Source: Haliscomenobacter sp.
Lineage (GTDB): Bacteria; Bacteroidota; Bacteroidia; Chitinophagales; Saprospiraceae
Assembly: GCF_016718685.1 (NCBI RefSeq)
Contig: NZ_JADKCX010000058.1
Coordinates: 1-16,841, forward strand
Reading direction: 5' to 3'
DNA: 16,841 nt
The first letter of the stretch is position 1. The number at the start of each line of letters is the position of its first letter. Shown here in pieces: positions 15,016 to 16,841 of the stretch. The position numbers and the translations under genes were made by a program. The notes under the pieces are model-generated. The model did not search any database and was not told where the DNA came from. It worked only from the letters and a program-made list of their open reading frames with translations.

Positions 15016-16332
15016 ATGGACAACCTTCTTTCCGTAAAACAACGCTTTGGCATCATTGGCCATTCGCCCTTATTGGACCGGGCGCTCAGCACCGCAGTGC
15101 GGGTAGCCAATACTGACCTGACGGTCCTCATCACGGGTGAAAGCGGCGTGGGAAAAGAGGTTTTTTCCAAAATCATCCACGCGCTTAGTGCCCGCAAGCA
15201 CAACCAGTTCATCGCCATCAACTGTGGCGCGATCCCCGAAGGCACCATCAACTCAGAATTGTTTGGACACGAAAAAGGCTCATTTACCGGAGCGACTTCC
15301 GAACGCAAAGGGTATTTTGAATCCTACGACGGTGGCACTATTTTTTTGGATGAAATTGCGGAAATGCCCATGGATACGCACCTACCTTCTGCGCATCCTG
15401 GAGAGCGGCGAATTCATTCCAGGTCGGTTTCCAATAAAACGGTGCGCACCGATGTACGCATCATTGCGGCCACCAATGTTGATCTGGAAGACCGCATCAA
15501 AAAAGGAAAATTTCGGGAAGACTTGTACTTCCGCCTCAATACGGTATCGATTACGGTACCCGCCTTGCGTGACCGCGCTGACGATGTATACCTCTTGTTT
15601 CGCAAGTTTGCGTCCGATTTTGCCGAGCGCCACCGCTCCGCCACGGTGCAATTGGATGAGCGGGCACAAATGCTGATCAAGACCTACACCTGGCCGGGCA
15701 ATGTTCGCGAACTCAAAAACGTGGCGGAACGGGTCTCCGTGCTTTCTGAAGAACGGGTGATTACCGCTGAGGCTTTGATGGAAATTGAACCGCGTATTGC
15801 CAATCGCCATCTGCCCGCCTTGGTGGGCAATGGTACCGATGCGCCGGGGAATATGCAGGAAAGGGACATCTTGTACAAGTTTCTCTTTGAAATGAAACAA
15901 GACTTGAATGACCTCAAATCACTGGTTTTTGAGTTGATCAAAAGCAATGACTTACGGGTTACTGATTTACGGCCTTTCCGTTCGCTGGAACCGCCCCGCT
16001 CGATGATGCCCTCTCCCGAATCACGGTTTAATTATCCCAGCAGCAAGGAAACTGTCCCCTTGCACAATGGCCTGGCCGATGAAGAAGATTACGCCGAGGA
16101 CCTCAACCCTCAAGTGATCATTCCCCAGGTCATGCCCGAACACAAAACAGCCACCAGCAGTGCTTTTGGAAGTGTGGAGATTCTGGATGACAACTACCGC
16201 ATCGAAGATCACGAAAAGAATTTGATCCAAAAGGCCTTGCGCAAATACAAGGGTCGCCGCAAAGAAGCTGCTAAAGAATTGGGGATCTCGGAACGCACCC
16301 TTTACCGCAAGATCAAACAATACGATTTATGA
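15016..16332 (+). CDS. Sigma-54-dependent transcriptional activator (AAA+ and Fis-type HTH, no receiver domain)
   Basis: This 438-residue enhancer-binding protein would use ATP to open sigma-54 promoters. The AAA+ domain starts almost at the N-terminus (about 12-240), with Walker A GESGVGKE (41-48), the sigma-54 contact loop GSFTGA (88-93, a variant of GAFTGA), Walker B GGTIFLDE (106-113) and the arginine-finger region REDLYFRL (168-175). After a long linker (about 250-390, with a helical stretch ILYKFLFEMKQDLNDLKSLV) comes a Fis-type HTH (about 396-438; GRRKEAAKELGISERTLYRK). No sensory domain precedes the ATPase. Residues about 122-139 are out of frame: the neighbouring frame gives YLLRILESGEFIP, and compensating indels (about 15379-15431) keep the ORF open. 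Its TGA overlaps the lptE ATG in ATGA, suggesting coupled translation. Which promoters it serves is unknown. Confidence 0.92.
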   Translation: MDNLLSVKQRFGIIGHSPLLDRALSTAVRVANTDLTVLITGESGVGKEVFSKIIHALSARKHNQFIAINCGAIPEGTINSELFGHEKGSFTGATSERKGYFESYDGGTIFLDEIAEMPMDTHLPSAHPGERRIHSRSVSNKTVRTDVRIIAATNVDLEDRIKKGKFREDLYFRLNTVSITVPALRDRADDVYLLFRKFASDFAERHRSATVQLDERAQMLIKTYTWPGNVRELKNVAERVSVLSEERVITAEALMEIEPRIANRHLPALVGNGTDAPGNMQERDILYKFLFEMKQDLNDLKSLVFELIKSNDLRVTDLRPFRSLEPPRSMMPSPESRFNYPSSKETVPLHNGLADEEDYAEDLNPQVIIPQVMPEHKTATSSAFGSVEILDDNYRIEDHEKNLIQKALRKYKGRRKEAAKELGISERTLYRKIKQYDL

Positions 16333-16841
16333 CCTCAGCATCCAGCAGCATCCATCGCCATGCGTTTAATTTTGGAGTAATCTTGTTTTTACTCTTGCTC
16401 AATGCTTGTAGCATCAAGTTCAATCCAGCAGATACAGGCGAACTCAAGACCTATTACATCCCGCAGTTCATCAACAACGCGGACAATACCCTGCCGAACC
16501 TGCCCATCCAATTATCGGAAGCATTGAAAGACAAATCCGTCTGCAATCGACCCTAAAATACACCGACGAAGACCCGGACATCGAGCTACGGGAACCCTCG
16601 TGGATTTCCGTATTTCTTCAGAAGCGCCCGGGTGGGGAGACGACCGCGATCAACCGCCTGACCATCACCCTGGCAGTAGAGTATTTCAACAACCGCACTC
16701 AAAAAGAGGTCTGGAAGCGCAATTTCTCCTTTTTCTACAACTATGCATCCGATCAGGATTTTTCTACGGTGCAAGAGACTGCTATTCGCACGATTAGCAA
16801 CCAGTTGATGGAGGATATTTTTAATGCGGCGTTTTCGGATT
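16329..16841 (+). CDS. lptE: LptE-family LPS-assembly lipoprotein, 3'-partial and frameshifted
   Basis: LptE is the outer-membrane lipoprotein that plugs and helps assemble the LPS translocon LptD. The N-terminus has a lipoprotein signal (GVILFLLLLNAC, Cys27 lipidated). The start SIKFNPADTGELKTYYIPQF is typical of Bacteroidota LptE-family proteins. As read, the first frame stops at TAA 16554-16556. Three one-base homopolymer corrections (an A near 16532-16535, a G near 16591-16594, one extra G near 16628-16630) restore about 171 residues ending VQETAIRTISNQLMEDIF and AFSD at the window edge. That is the usual family size, so only a few codons are missing. It overlaps the sigma-54 activator gene by four bases (ATGA). 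Because LptE is normally needed for LPS export, sequencing error is more likely than a real pseudogene. Confidence 0.85.

Overview
The window reads as a fragment of a Bacteroidota chromosome, most likely a Saprospiria relative (inference). The support is protein families typical of that phylum, start codons without clear Shine-Dalgarno sequences, a TTG-N23-TAnnTTTG promoter in front of miaB, and the gene order miaB / sigma-54 activator / lptE. No RNA gene, CRISPR array, insertion sequence or phage gene was seen. Genes fill almost everything; the longest gene-free stretch is 258 bases.

Layout. 1-1663 (+): the 3' part of an OmpA-family envelope protein, broken by many frameshifts and followed by a strong terminator. 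1878-2630 (+): a small secreted LolA-like protein. 2889-6113 (+): a large secreted Asp-box (VPS10/sortilin-like) beta-propeller protein with a related CAGATT-type inverted repeat on each side. 8997 down to 6148 (-): a probable three-gene operon encoding a secreted CarboxypepD_reg-like protein, a four-helix DUF1648 membrane protein and a thioredoxin-fold protein that has lost both active-site cysteines. 9124-10344 (+): a sterol desaturase-family membrane di-iron enzyme, convergent with a GlxA-type AraC regulator (11357 down to 10388, -). The regulator diverges from a PhnB-like VOC protein (11470-11910, +), which is followed by an exported AGE/cellobiose-epimerase-like protein (11955-13319, +). 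13481 to the end (+): miaB, a sigma-54-dependent activator and a partial lptE; the last two overlap by four bases.

Theme. Most products act in the envelope or are exported. The likely regulators are the GlxA-like AraC protein, beside the VOC gene, and the sigma-54 activator, coupled to lptE.

Quality. Homology-based frame restoration points to many one-base indels, nearly all in homopolymer runs. They cluster at 1-1277, 10915-10985, about 10260, 15379-15431 and 16530-16632, while the genes between are intact. This pattern fits sequencing or assembly error better than true gene decay, so the broken genes should be read as probably functional.

The most unexplained DNA is two families of long hairpins built from short phased words (CAGATT every 11-12 bases, GTTC every 7-8 bases), lying between genes. 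No clearly new multi-gene system was recognised.
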